Assembly: GCA_903828595.1 (NCBI GenBank)
Contig: CAIKMS010000023.1
Location: 124,001 to 188,000, forward strand
DNA: 64,000 nt
Source: an uncultured Pseudomonadota bacterium
GTDB taxonomy: Bacteria > Pseudomonadota > Gammaproteobacteria > Steroidobacterales > Steroidobacteraceae
Reading direction: 5' to 3'
Shown: piece after piece, positions 45,655-53,095 of the stretch
Position numbering within the stretch: position 1 is the first letter of the stretch
Layout of the letters: each line of letters starts with the position of its first letter
Made by a program: the position numbers and the translations under genes
The notes under the pieces: generated by a model
The model's input: only the letters and a program-made list of their open reading frames with translations
What the model was told of the DNA's origin: nothing
Databases searched by the model: none

Positions 45655-46392
45655 TTAAGTCACTTGTCCTGATGCTTGGCTCGGTGCGCCCAACGCCAGC
45701 CGCTCAGGCAACTCGACAAACGACTCTAAAAACTGATCGCAGGCCAACTGCCGCGGATCTCTGCCTTCATTGTAGCCATACGGCACGCACCAAATCGTGA
45801 CGCCCGCCGCACGGGCGGCATCAACATCGTATTGTGAGTCACCCACCATCAAAGCCGAGGCGGGGGGCACGCCCAGTTGCTCTAAGGCCTGCAGCACCAC
45901 ATCCGGATGAGGCTTACGGCGAGCGACGCTATCGCCACCGACCACCGCCTCGAAGTGGTCGAAGATATGGGTGTGTTGTAGCGTGCTAACCGCTAAGCGA
46001 TGAATCTTATTGGTCACCACGGCGAGTTTAATCCGCGCCTGCTTCAGCTGAGTCAATGCCTGACTTACGCCCGGGAATAACACCGCCAGTGAGCGCCCGG
46101 CATCGGCACGGGCCTGGTAGTGGTCTAAAAAAGCCTGCATGAGATGCGCCGATTGGCTGTCAGAAAACGTGATCTTGTGGTGATTGAGCGCTAATTGAAT
46201 CAAACTGGGCGCACCACGGCCCACCAAAGGGCGAACCTCATCTACGCTCAGCGTTGGTAGGCCTGAGTGTGCGAAGGCCTCATTCAAGGCCGCCGCGATA
46301 TCAAAAACGGTGTCGGCCAGCGTGCCATCCAGATCAAACAACACAGCCTTCCATTCAGGCGGTGTTGCTAAAACCTGATTGCGCGAGAGCAC
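45655..46392 (-). CDS. gph: Phosphoglycolate phosphatase, HAD family
   Basis: The product is 245 aa. HAD motif [11 protein letters not shown] (about residues 19-28), motif II VVTNK, motif III K in RRKPHPDV, and motif [18 protein letters not shown] are all present, with a helical cap domain after motif I. It removes 2-phosphoglycolate, formed by oxidative DNA damage repair or Rubisco oxygenation. GTG start 46392 lies 9 bases after the metal-sensor gene. Confidence 0.88.
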   Translation of the reverse strand: MLSRNQVLATPPEWKAVLFDLDGTLADTVFDIAAALNEAFAHSGLPTLSVDEVRPLVGRGAPSLIQLALNHHKITFSDSQSAHLMQAFLDHYQARADAGRSLAVLFPGVSQALTQLKQARIKLAVVTNKIHRLAVSTLQHTHIFDHFEAVVGGDSVARRKPHPDVVLQALEQLGVPPASALMVGDSQYDVDAARAAGVTIWCVPYGYNEGRDPRQLACDQFLESFVELPERLALGAPSQASGQVT

Positions 46393-46401
46393 CGGACGTG
46401 C

Positions 46402-46683
46402 TTACTTTTTGAGATATTGGTGAATGATATCCACCAGGTCTTCGGCAGCCTGAACCCGGGCGTCGTCGCGATTGGCCTTGGGGTCCACCATGTGCTCGCG
46501 GATATGATCCTCGATGACTTCGGCGATAAAGCCGTCCAGAGCACCCCGGCAGGAGGTAGCCTGCTGCAGCACGTTAGTGCATTCCTCGTCGGCAAGCACC
46601 GCACGTTCCAAACCCTCAATCTGGCCTCGCAGGCGCTTGAGCCGATTCAGAAGTTTGGTTTTTTCACTGGCAACATGACCCAT
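46402..46683 (-). CDS. RcnR-type nickel/cobalt-responsive repressor (CsoR family)
   Basis: The product is a 93-aa all-helical DUF156 protein. With ATG 46683 as start, the metal fingerprint reads His3, Cys35, His60 and His64. This is the H-C-H-H set of E. coli RcnR (Ni/Co), as opposed to the Cys-His-Cys set of CsoR. The DNA-binding face has KRLRGQIEGLERA. The upstream in-frame start at 46731 would destroy His3 placement and sits over the promoter. The gene is divergent from a cation diffusion facilitator and followed by gph. It likely represses its own promoter and the efflux gene until metal binds. Confidence 0.9.
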   Translation of the reverse strand: MGHVASEKTKLLNRLKRLRGQIEGLERAVLADEECTNVLQQATSCRGALDGFIAEVIEDHIREHMVDPKANRDDARVQAAEDLVDIIHQYLKK

Positions 46684-46689
46684 AAACAG

Positions 46690-46731
46690 TACCCCTACGG
46701 TTATTATAGGGGGGGAGGGTATGTGTAGCAA
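46690..46731 (-). promoter_or_regulatory. rcnR-type promoter with G-tract operator in the spacer
   Basis: On the minus strand TTGCTA (46726-46731), 17 bases, then TATAAT (46703-46708) form a near-ideal sigma-70 promoter for the metal-sensor gene. The spacer is filled by a C/G tract: on the plus strand TATA-G7-A-GGG-TAT (46705-46722). A second arm TACCCCTACGGT follows at 46690-46701. G-tracts flanked by TA-rich ends are the recognition element of RcnR-type repressors. Confidence 0.7.
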
Positions 46732-46849
46732 ACCGCCCGGAAAGGGGGTCGGTTATGTTTAACTGTCCTACCGGCCGCATCGGCCACCCATTCACCCTGC
46801 TGATTACCGGTCACGTGCACCCACGCGTGGCTACTGCGGAGAGATGAGC

Positions 46850-47806
46850 ATGAACCAAGCCACGGATCTGAGCGTGAGCTCCCCACTCAATACAGCGCCG
46901 CGCAGCGTGACCGCGGCGACTTGGACGAGTGTTGTGGTTAATACCGCGCTTTCTTTAACGCAAATCGCTACCGGCGTCATTGCCCATTCACAGGGCATGA
47001 TTGCGGACGGTATCCATTCTTTTTCCGATCTGGTGGCCGACGGTGTGGTTTTAGTCGCCAGCTACGAAGGGCGTAAAGACCCGGATGAGGATCATCCGTA
47101 CGGCCACCGGCGATTTGAAACCGGAGCCACACTGGCGCTGGGACTTATACTCAGTGCCGTGGCAGCGGGCATGTTGAGTAGTGCCGTGGGACGTCTGCAA
47201 TCACCGGGCAGTATCCCTACAGTGCATACCCTGGCCCTGTGGGTAGCTGGCGGCGTGTTAGTTGTCAAAGAATCCTTATTTCGATTCATGCTCGCGGTTG
47301 GAAAAAAAGCGAAGTCCAGTTTGCTCATCGCTAATGCCTGGCATGCTCGATCCGACGCCGCCTCCTCGTTCGTGGTGGGCCTGGGCATCGTCGGTAATTT
47401 CGCCGGGTATCCGATCTTAGATCCCATCGCCGCGTTAATCGTTGGACTGATGATTATGAGGATGGGGGTGCGCTTTGGCTGGAACGCGTTGAATGACCTG
47501 ATGGATCGCTCCGCTGACCAACAGGAATTACAAGAAATCCGTGAGTTGGTAACCGATACACCCGGCGTTTTGGGCCTGCACGACTTAAAGACCCGCAAAA
47601 TGGGTGACATGATCCTGGTTGATGTTCACATCGAGGTGGATGCCGAAATTACCGTAGAAGCCGGGCACGGCATTGCGGTCGATGCTGAGCGCCGACTGCG
47701 CAGCCATCCCCGAGTCTTAAGCGTGATGACCCATGTCGATCCGGCCCATCGCCCCGATGATGATCACGGCGCCACCCATGAGCCCCTGCCTACCCACAAA
47801 CTGTAA
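46850..47806 (+). CDS. Cation diffusion facilitator (Ni/Co/Zn/Fe efflux)
   Basis: The product is a 318-aa inner-membrane metal/proton antiporter. It has six TM helices and a C-terminal cytoplasmic ferredoxin-like domain (about residues 220-310). Transport-site residues are His56 and Asp60 (HSFSD) in TM2 and His165 and Asp169 (HARSD) in TM5, with DHPYGHRRFE after TM2. ATG 46850 lies 8 bases after GGAG, better than ATG 46844 at 2 bases. A short His-rich tail (HRPDDDHGATHEPLPTH) could bind metal. Divergent location from the RcnR-like gene suggests Ni/Co control, as in DmeRF. Confidence 0.93.
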   Translation: MNQATDLSVSSPLNTAPRSVTAATWTSVVVNTALSLTQIATGVIAHSQGMIADGIHSFSDLVADGVVLVASYEGRKDPDEDHPYGHRRFETGATLALGLILSAVAAGMLSSAVGRLQSPGSIPTVHTLALWVAGGVLVVKESLFRFMLAVGKKAKSSLLIANAWHARSDAASSFVVGLGIVGNFAGYPILDPIAALIVGLMIMRMGVRFGWNALNDLMDRSADQQELQEIRELVTDTPGVLGLHDLKTRKMGDMILVDVHIEVDAEITVEAGHGIAVDAERRLRSHPRVLSVMTHVDPAHRPDDDHGATHEPLPTHKL

Positions 47807-47814
47807 GAGTGCCC

Positions 47815-49191
47815 ATGCCTTCAACCCATCCTTTCACCCAGAAAATAGATAGGACCCGTCTGGCTCAGTTAAGGCAGGACGAGGATCAGGCTTTTCGTCA
47901 ACGCATTCCACGATCCATCGCGTTACGCGAAAGAGCGCTAAAGCACATGCCTTTAGGTGTGCCGATGCCCTGGATGGCGGGGCTTTGGCGTACGCCGCCG
48001 TTGTACATCGCCTCGGGTCAGGGTGCTTACTTTACCGACGTCGATAACAACGCCTATCTGGACTTTAATTTGTGCGATTTGGCCATGACCGTGGGCTATG
48101 GCAACACCAAGGTAGCCGAAGCCGCGGATCGTCAGATGCGCCAGGGCGCGCATTACCTGGCGGCTACGGAAGATGCCATCGCCGTCAGCGAGGAACTCAG
48201 TCAGCGAATGGGTTTGCCCCATTGGCAATACACGTTGGCGGCCTCTGGCTCCAATACCGAGGTGATCCGTATCGCTCGTTTTGTTACGCAACGGCCTCGG
48301 ATTGTGATCTTTGGCGGCCACTATCACGGCCACCTGGAAGAAACCCTGGTTCGCGATGAGAACGGGCAGTCTGTGCCGGACACCTTAGGTCTGTCGCCAG
48401 GCTCCTCAGCACACACCACGGTTATCGCTTTCAACGATTTAGCCGCTCTGGAACAAACTCTGGCACGCGGTGACGTCGCTTTAGTGCTCACTGAACCGGC
48501 CATGACCAACTGCAATCTGATCATGCCTGAGCCCGGCTTTCATGCCGGAGTGCGTGAACTCACCGAACGCTACGGCACGTTGCTGTGTATTGATGAAGCT
48601 CATACGTTGCAGTTCGCCTATGGCGGGCTAACGCGCGCTTGGGGTTTGAGTCCTGACTTTATCGTTGCCGGTAAAGGCTTAGGCAGCGGCGTGTCGTTCG
48701 CGCTTTACGGAATGACCGAGGCTATTGCCGATGTAGTCACTCGAACCTTGGATATCGATGACGGCTCACCCCGAGGGTTGGCCTTGGGCGGTACGCTCTA
48801 CGGCAGTGCCTTAGCGATGGCGGTGGCGCGCGTCATGCTTGAAGAGATCCTGACACCATCGGCTTACGAGAGGGTTGCCCAATTAGGGTCCCGCTTAGCC
48901 TCTGGGCTTTCTGCTGTGTTTGCTGAGCGACAATTGCCGTGGTCGGCTTTTCATTGCGGCCCACGCTCCGGCTATTGTTTAGCCCCCTGCCTGCCTCGTA
49001 ACGGCGAGGAGGGCTACTTATCCTTGGACTATGACCTGATTGATGCACGCCGGGTTTTCATGGCCAATCGCGGTTATTGGGATGCGGTCGGATCAGCCGG
49101 CCCGCAGGCGTGTATCGCCCATACACAGACGGACATCGACGGCTACGTTGCCGCCGCCGCTGAGTTCTTAGACCGAATCATCAAAAGCTAG
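47815..49191 (+). CDS. Class III aminotransferase, GSA-aminotransferase-like
   Basis: The product is 458 aa and PLP-dependent. It has LAASGSNTEVIRIAR (PLP phosphate region), GGHYHGHLEE, LCIDEAHTLQFAYGG (Asp for the pyridine N) and the Schiff-base Lys in IVAGKGLGSGVSFALYG. The fold is close to glutamate-1-semialdehyde aminomutase, but the sequence is divergent enough that true HemL activity is doubtful. ATG 47815 is preferred; GTG 47809 is in frame. It lies 8 bases after the CDF gene, so the two are likely co-transcribed. A substrate cannot be assigned. Confidence 0.85.
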   Translation: MPSTHPFTQKIDRTRLAQLRQDEDQAFRQRIPRSIALRERALKHMPLGVPMPWMAGLWRTPPLYIASGQGAYFTDVDNNAYLDFNLCDLAMTVGYGNTKVAEAADRQMRQGAHYLAATEDAIAVSEELSQRMGLPHWQYTLAASGSNTEVIRIARFVTQRPRIVIFGGHYHGHLEETLVRDENGQSVPDTLGLSPGSSAHTTVIAFNDLAALEQTLARGDVALVLTEPAMTNCNLIMPEPGFHAGVRELTERYGTLLCIDEAHTLQFAYGGLTRAWGLSPDFIVAGKGLGSGVSFALYGMTEAIADVVTRTLDIDDGSPRGLALGGTLYGSALAMAVARVMLEEILTPSAYERVAQLGSRLASGLSAVFAERQLPWSAFHCGPRSGYCLAPCLPRNGEEGYLSLDYDLIDARRVFMANRGYWDAVGSAGPQACIAHTQTDIDGYVAAAAEFLDRIIKS

Positions 49192-49201
49192 CCAGATCGG
49201 C

Positions 49202-49228
49202 GGGTACCGGATGCTCTCCGGTACCCTT
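49202..49228. terminator. Hairpin terminator between convergent genes
   Basis: A perfect 10-bp stem GGGTACCGGA / TCCGGTACCC with a 5-base loop lies between the aminotransferase and the M28 peptidase stops. Only TT follows the stem on the plus strand. Confidence 0.65.
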
Positions 49229-49237
49229 AAGTCCAGT

Positions 49238-51526
49238 CTAGTGAGAGGGCAGCGCGGACAGAAAGTCCTGGCTGGCTTTATCAATGCCGGCTGCCACCCG
49301 CTCAATGGCTTCTGCCACCGTCGGGATCTGGGCATCCGCCTCGTTCCATTTCTTCTGATCCATGTACTCGCGCACGGCGGCTACGGGTGCCGCACCATAG
49401 CCTGAGTAAGCACCGGGCGCGTAGATCGTATTTTTAAACCACGGACGCTCCGGCAAGCCCTTGGTGTTGAGGAACAGTCGCGAGATCATCAGCAGGTCCG
49501 CGTTAATCTTTGATAAGTCAGCCGGTGCCAACTCCGGAGAACCTAACTCCTCGTAACGGGCTAACACCTTGGCGTAGCGATGCGCGCTGTGTTCGAGTTT
49601 TTGTATGGCATTTTTCATGGGCGCAAAGTTCATAAAGGGCGGCAAGACTTCGGCGGGCGGAGCGAGCAGGGGATGCTTAGGGTCTGAAATGGCTGCAAAT
49701 AACCCCTCGTCGCGTTGTAAGTTACGCTCCGCGAATTCCTCTTGCTTATCCTTTAGCAACGCCTCCAGATCCTTCAAGTATCCGGATATGGCCTCGCTCT
49801 GCGCAACGTAGTCGACGGGAATAATATTGGCATCAGCCAAGCGCATCATGGTCACACCCGCCGCCTGAGCCAGCGCGCGTCCGTAAGCAAACGTGGTGTC
49901 AGAGTTATGGGTATACCAGTAAAAATCATCGTAAATGGAGTGATACTGCGTGCCTTCTTCCTCACCACCAAAGCTTAAATCCAAGGTGGAAATGCCGGCA
50001 AAGTCTTGAAACGCGGTGTAGTCGGAGCCATCACCCAGCGCCTCTATGGGTAAGTCTTCACTGGCACGCAACTGTGCCCGCTCGTCAGCGGTCTTGGCAT
50101 TAGCGATGCCATACAATCGAGCTCGCGTGAATACCGACAGGTCTATCTCCGGATCTCTAATGGTGCGAGCAACCTCATTCACCACGCGGCCTAGGTCCTG
50201 CGTACCACCCGCAAACAAAAAGCCTCGGCCAGTGCTGTCGGAGTTGAGGTAAGACACCGCGTGATCGCGCAGCTCCTGTAGGTGGGCCTCTACCCACTCC
50301 ACCGAACCCAGCAGGCCCGGCTCCTCACCGTCCCAGGCGCAGTAAATCAAAGTGCGTCTCGGGTTCCATCCTTGTTTATGCATCTCGCCTAAAACCCGAG
50401 CCTCCTCGAGCATCGCCGCCTGTCCGGAGATCGGATCGTCCGCCCCGTTCACCCACGCATCGTGATGGTTACCACGCAGCACCCACTGATCAGGCTGACT
50501 TGAGCCTTTCAGCGTAGCAATCACGTCATAGACCGGCTTGGTGTCCCAATGTGAGGAAACTTTAAGATGCACAACGGCCGGCCCAGGGCCAAGTCGGTAG
50601 GTAAGGGGCAGGGCGCCACGCCACGCGCTCGGGGCTACCGGGCCGCGCAGTGCGGCCAACAAAGGCTGTGCATCGCCATAGGAAATCGGCATCACCGGGA
50701 TTTTGGTGAGGGTCTTGGCCTGATTCAGCGGTAAGCGCGCCGCGCCAGCGATGGATGCCACCCCCGGGGTCAATGGGTCACCGGGGTAATCGGTATCCAT
50801 CACGCTGCCGCGCTGTACGCTGGCCTTGGATCGCCACCCGCCGGTCGGAAAATCCTCGCCCTGGGCGTAGCCATCATCGGCAGGATCGGAATAGATGATG
50901 CAACCCACCGCCCCGTGTTCAGCCGCGACTTTGGGTTTAACACCGCGCCAGCCCTGACCGTAACGAGCGATAACAATCGCGCCCTTAACTGAGATACCGC
51001 GGCGGTCTAACTGCTCGTAATCCTCACGGCTACCGTAGTTAACGTAAACCAAGGGTGCTGTTACATCGCCGTCGATAGAGTAGGCGTTGTAGGTAGGTAA
51101 CTGTTCGCGGGTTTGCCCGGAGGTGGGATCTACCGCCAATGCCGGCTCGGTTAGTGAGGCCTTAAAACGCGTGGGTTTGATGAGTTCAAGCACCCGCTCT
51201 TTAGGCGTAGGAAACAGCACATCAAAGGTCTCAATGTGAGCATCAAAACCCCACTCTTTAAACTTTGCTAAAATCCACAGCGCGTTGTCCTTGTCGTAGG
51301 GCGAGCCCACGTGATGGGGGCGGGCGCTTAAACGGCGCATGTTCTCGCGGATGTTATCGACCGACACGGCGGCCTGAAACTTTTGCTCCTGCTGCCGCTG
51401 CGCGGCGGTGCTGTCACTACTAAAGCCTAGTAACACGTCCGCGGGCGCACTGGCCGAGCTCTGAAGATTTACCGTACTGGCAAGAAGTACAGCCACGCTG
51501 CAAACGAGTAATCGGGTTGGGCGCAT
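49238..51526 (-). CDS. M28B zinc peptidase, glutamate carboxypeptidase II-like
   Basis: The product is 762 aa and exported, with signal peptide MRPTRLLVCSVAVLLASTV (cleavage near SASA). A PA domain (about residues 100-290; IVIARYGQGWRGVKPK) is inserted before the dizinc peptidase core. Metal and catalytic residues: NHHDAW (His, Asp) near residue 353, DGEEPGLLG (catalytic Glu and bridging region) near 400, LNSDS (Asp), and TQYHSIYD (His) near 535. A C-terminal transferrin-receptor-like dimerisation domain completes the GCPII architecture and length. ATG 51526 is chosen because AAAGGA lies about 10 bases upstream; the frame is open to 51709 without an SD. It is divergent from the EamA gene. Confidence 0.94.
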   Translation of the reverse strand: MRPTRLLVCSVAVLLASTVNLQSSASAPADVLLGFSSDSTAAQRQQEQKFQAAVSVDNIRENMRRLSARPHHVGSPYDKDNALWILAKFKEWGFDAHIETFDVLFPTPKERVLELIKPTRFKASLTEPALAVDPTSGQTREQLPTYNAYSIDGDVTAPLVYVNYGSREDYEQLDRRGISVKGAIVIARYGQGWRGVKPKVAAEHGAVGCIIYSDPADDGYAQGEDFPTGGWRSKASVQRGSVMDTDYPGDPLTPGVASIAGAARLPLNQAKTLTKIPVMPISYGDAQPLLAALRGPVAPSAWRGALPLTYRLGPGPAVVHLKVSSHWDTKPVYDVIATLKGSSQPDQWVLRGNHHDAWVNGADDPISGQAAMLEEARVLGEMHKQGWNPRRTLIYCAWDGEEPGLLGSVEWVEAHLQELRDHAVSYLNSDSTGRGFLFAGGTQDLGRVVNEVARTIRDPEIDLSVFTRARLYGIANAKTADERAQLRASEDLPIEALGDGSDYTAFQDFAGISTLDLSFGGEEEGTQYHSIYDDFYWYTHNSDTTFAYGRALAQAAGVTMMRLADANIIPVDYVAQSEAISGYLKDLEALLKDKQEEFAERNLQRDEGLFAAISDPKHPLLAPPAEVLPPFMNFAPMKNAIQKLEHSAHRYAKVLARYEELGSPELAPADLSKINADLLMISRLFLNTKGLPERPWFKNTIYAPGAYSGYGAAPVAAVREYMDQKKWNEADAQIPTVAEAIERVAAGIDKASQDFLSALPSH

Positions 51527-51782
51527 GTGAGGTCTATCCTTTAGCTTCATAAGCAATGGGCGCAGTCGCGCGAAAGACACGAAGCGATGGTATCGCAAGC
51601 CTAAACAGCGGTCATCGTCATACTGCAGCATGCAACAAACCTCTATCGTGCAGGGCATGGGCCCGCAGAGTGATTCGTGCATGCTAGAGTTTGGCTTGAT
51701 GCAATCCAAAAAGTTGCCGTTAGACCCACCAGGGGCGTAGCGGCTCTGGCTGAGCGCCTGACATCAACGAGTGAGATTTTTA

Positions 51783-52217
51783 ATGACCAGCAGTAACGGA
51801 TGGCTCTACTGGGCACTGGGTTCAGCCGTGTTCGCCGCATTAACTGCGGTGTTCGCCAAAATCGGCATTCAAGGCGTTGATTCGGATCTGGCCACGTTGA
51901 TCCGAACCGTGGTCATTCTCATCGTGTTAGCCGTGTTCGTAGCCTACACCGGTAAGTGGGTAAACCCTGCCACGTTGTCGACCAAGACCTGGGCGTTTTT
52001 GATTTTATCCGCGTTAGCGACGGGTGCTTCCTGGGTGTGCTACTTCCGGGCCTTGAAATTAGGAACCGCCTCGCAGGTAGCACCGGTTGATAAGCTGAGT
52101 CTGGTTTTGGTGGCTGTGTTCGCGTACTGGCTGCTGGGAGAGCGCCCATCCGTTAGCGAATGGTCGGGATTGGCCATGGTCGCCACCGGTGTGATCGTGA
52201 TCGCTTTATCTCGCTAG
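51783..52217 (+). CDS. Small EamA-domain (DMT) transporter
   Basis: The product is a 144-aa inner-membrane protein with about five TM segments and a single EamA domain, half the size of ordinary DMT transporters, so it must dimerise. The C-terminal GTASQVAPVDKLSLVLVAVFAYWLLGERPSVSEWSGLAMVATGVIVIA is the conserved half-repeat. ATG 51783 is preceded by GAG at suboptimal spacing; GTG 51771 is also in frame. The substrate is unknown. Confidence 0.88.
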   Translation: MTSSNGWLYWALGSAVFAALTAVFAKIGIQGVDSDLATLIRTVVILIVLAVFVAYTGKWVNPATLSTKTWAFLILSALATGASWVCYFRALKLGTASQVAPVDKLSLVLVAVFAYWLLGERPSVSEWSGLAMVATGVIVIALSR

Positions 52218-52337
52218 AGCTTTAAGACCATGCTTAATGCTCAATAACCGATTGCAAACCGACCGACGTGGCTGAATTATCTCGCTTAGGTCAACAGATA
52301 AATTAGTGCGAATCGAGCGACGCTGGATTGGAATGAG

Positions 52338-52360
52338 GTCGGAGAATACTTCCGACTTTT
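52338..52360 (+). terminator. Possible terminator after the EamA gene
   Basis: Stem GTCGGA (52338-52343), loop GAATACT, stem TCCGAC (52351-52356), then TTTT. The short stem makes this a weak call. It lies 120 bases after the EamA stop and just before the 59-aa ORF. Confidence 0.45.
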
Positions 52361-52392
52361 CGACCGCGAAGCGTTGCTTGAGGAGTTGATGC

Positions 52393-52572
52393 GTGATCAA
52401 AGATGACCAGAATCTTTCTGTGCTCGTTGGTGACACTCGTCACGTGGGCTCACCAAACGAAACGCGCAATCCGTATGAGGTCCTGGATGATCTGATGTGG
52501 GTCATCGAGGCTTTGAGTCCCCAATGGCCCGAACGAGATACCGTGATCGGGCCGTGGATTTTTAAGCTCTAA
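52393..52572 (+). CDS. Small 59-aa protein of unknown function
   Basis: A GTG-initiated ORF of 59 codons begins MIKDDQNLSVLVGDTRHV and ends with GPWIFKL. A strong SD (GAGGAG, 52380-52385) lies 7 bases before the GTG, and a stop codon lies two codons upstream in frame. The product is acidic and soluble, with aromatic residues in the C-terminal part (DLMWVIEALSPQW, GPWIF) that suggest a folded domain. It ends 37 bases left of the dif-like site. I do not recognise the family. Confidence 0.62.
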   Translation: MIKDDQNLSVLVGDTRHVGSPNETRNPYEVLDDLMWVIEALSPQWPERDTVIGPWIFKL

Positions 52573-52609
52573 CACTCAGACAAACTACAGCCGCTTAGAG
52601 CTATGCTAT

Positions 52610-52637
52610 ACTTCGCATAATGTATATTAAGTTATAT
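52610..52637 (+). other. dif: dif-like XerCD recombination site
   Basis: The 28-bp site has a left (XerC) arm ACTTCGCATAA, central region TGTATA and right (XerD) arm TTAAGTTATAT. The E. coli dif arms are GGTGCGCATAA and TTATGTTAAAT around the identical TGTATA. The inner XerC arm CGCATAA and the centre match exactly; the XerD arm differs at two positions. It is intergenic and AT-rich against a GC-rich background. XerC and XerD resolve chromosome dimers here under FtsK control. Alternatively it could be a dif-like attachment site of an integrated element. Confidence 0.82.
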
Positions 52638-53095
52638 TATTGAGGTAGGCGAAGGGTGCTTCTTGGCGCTGTTGTCGCTCTACAAGATTTTTGGTCACGG
52701 TACCCTCATTGGGGGTAACGCGTAAGCCGAAATGTAGACTCGGCCAAAAGCATTCAAGCAACCCTTGCCGCATGGGGACCAACCATCTGTTGTTGGTCAC
52801 GGGCCTGCCATGCGACGCCAAGCAGCCTCACTTTGCGAGCAACTTCGCGCGACGCAACCTTCACCTCGCGCCCGCCGAACATGCGCCCGGGTGGGCTGGG
52901 CCCGGGCACTAGCCAGACGCCGTTTAGCCATCAAGCGCATGTTGTCGTGTCTGACTTGACGGCAAAAGTCATCCCACACAGACTGCTCGCGGCCTACCAA
53001 CGCGAGCCGATGGCGTCAAAGCCATCGCGTCTATACGTGGCACCGAACACCCGGCCGCGGCCTCATAATTTCGGGAAATTTCCGGAGTGATGAAC
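52638..53095. other. Gene-poor region right of dif
   Basis: This 458-bp stretch has only overlapping short frames on both strands, none with a good SD. Two minus-strand frames (52627-52821 and 52797-53000) overlap in different phases and could be the decayed remains of one gene, but I recognise no family. The amidohydrolase SD lies at the right end. This looks like degraded or newly acquired DNA next to the dif-like site. Confidence 0.4.

Noticed and set aside
47815..49191. Calling the class III aminotransferase hemL
   Set aside because: The fold is similar, but the sequence is divergent from HemL and the context is a metal exporter, not haem synthesis.
52601..52640. loxP-like sequence
   Set aside because: Part of the stretch resembles a loxP half plus spacer, but the 28-bp XerC/centre/XerD layout of dif explains it far better and there is no Cre or matching second arm.
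52627..53000. Minus-strand frames of 64 and 67 aa as a transposase or integrase remnant
   Set aside because: No catalytic motif or terminal inverted repeat could be recognised, so a mobile-element name is not supported; listed only as a gene-poor region.
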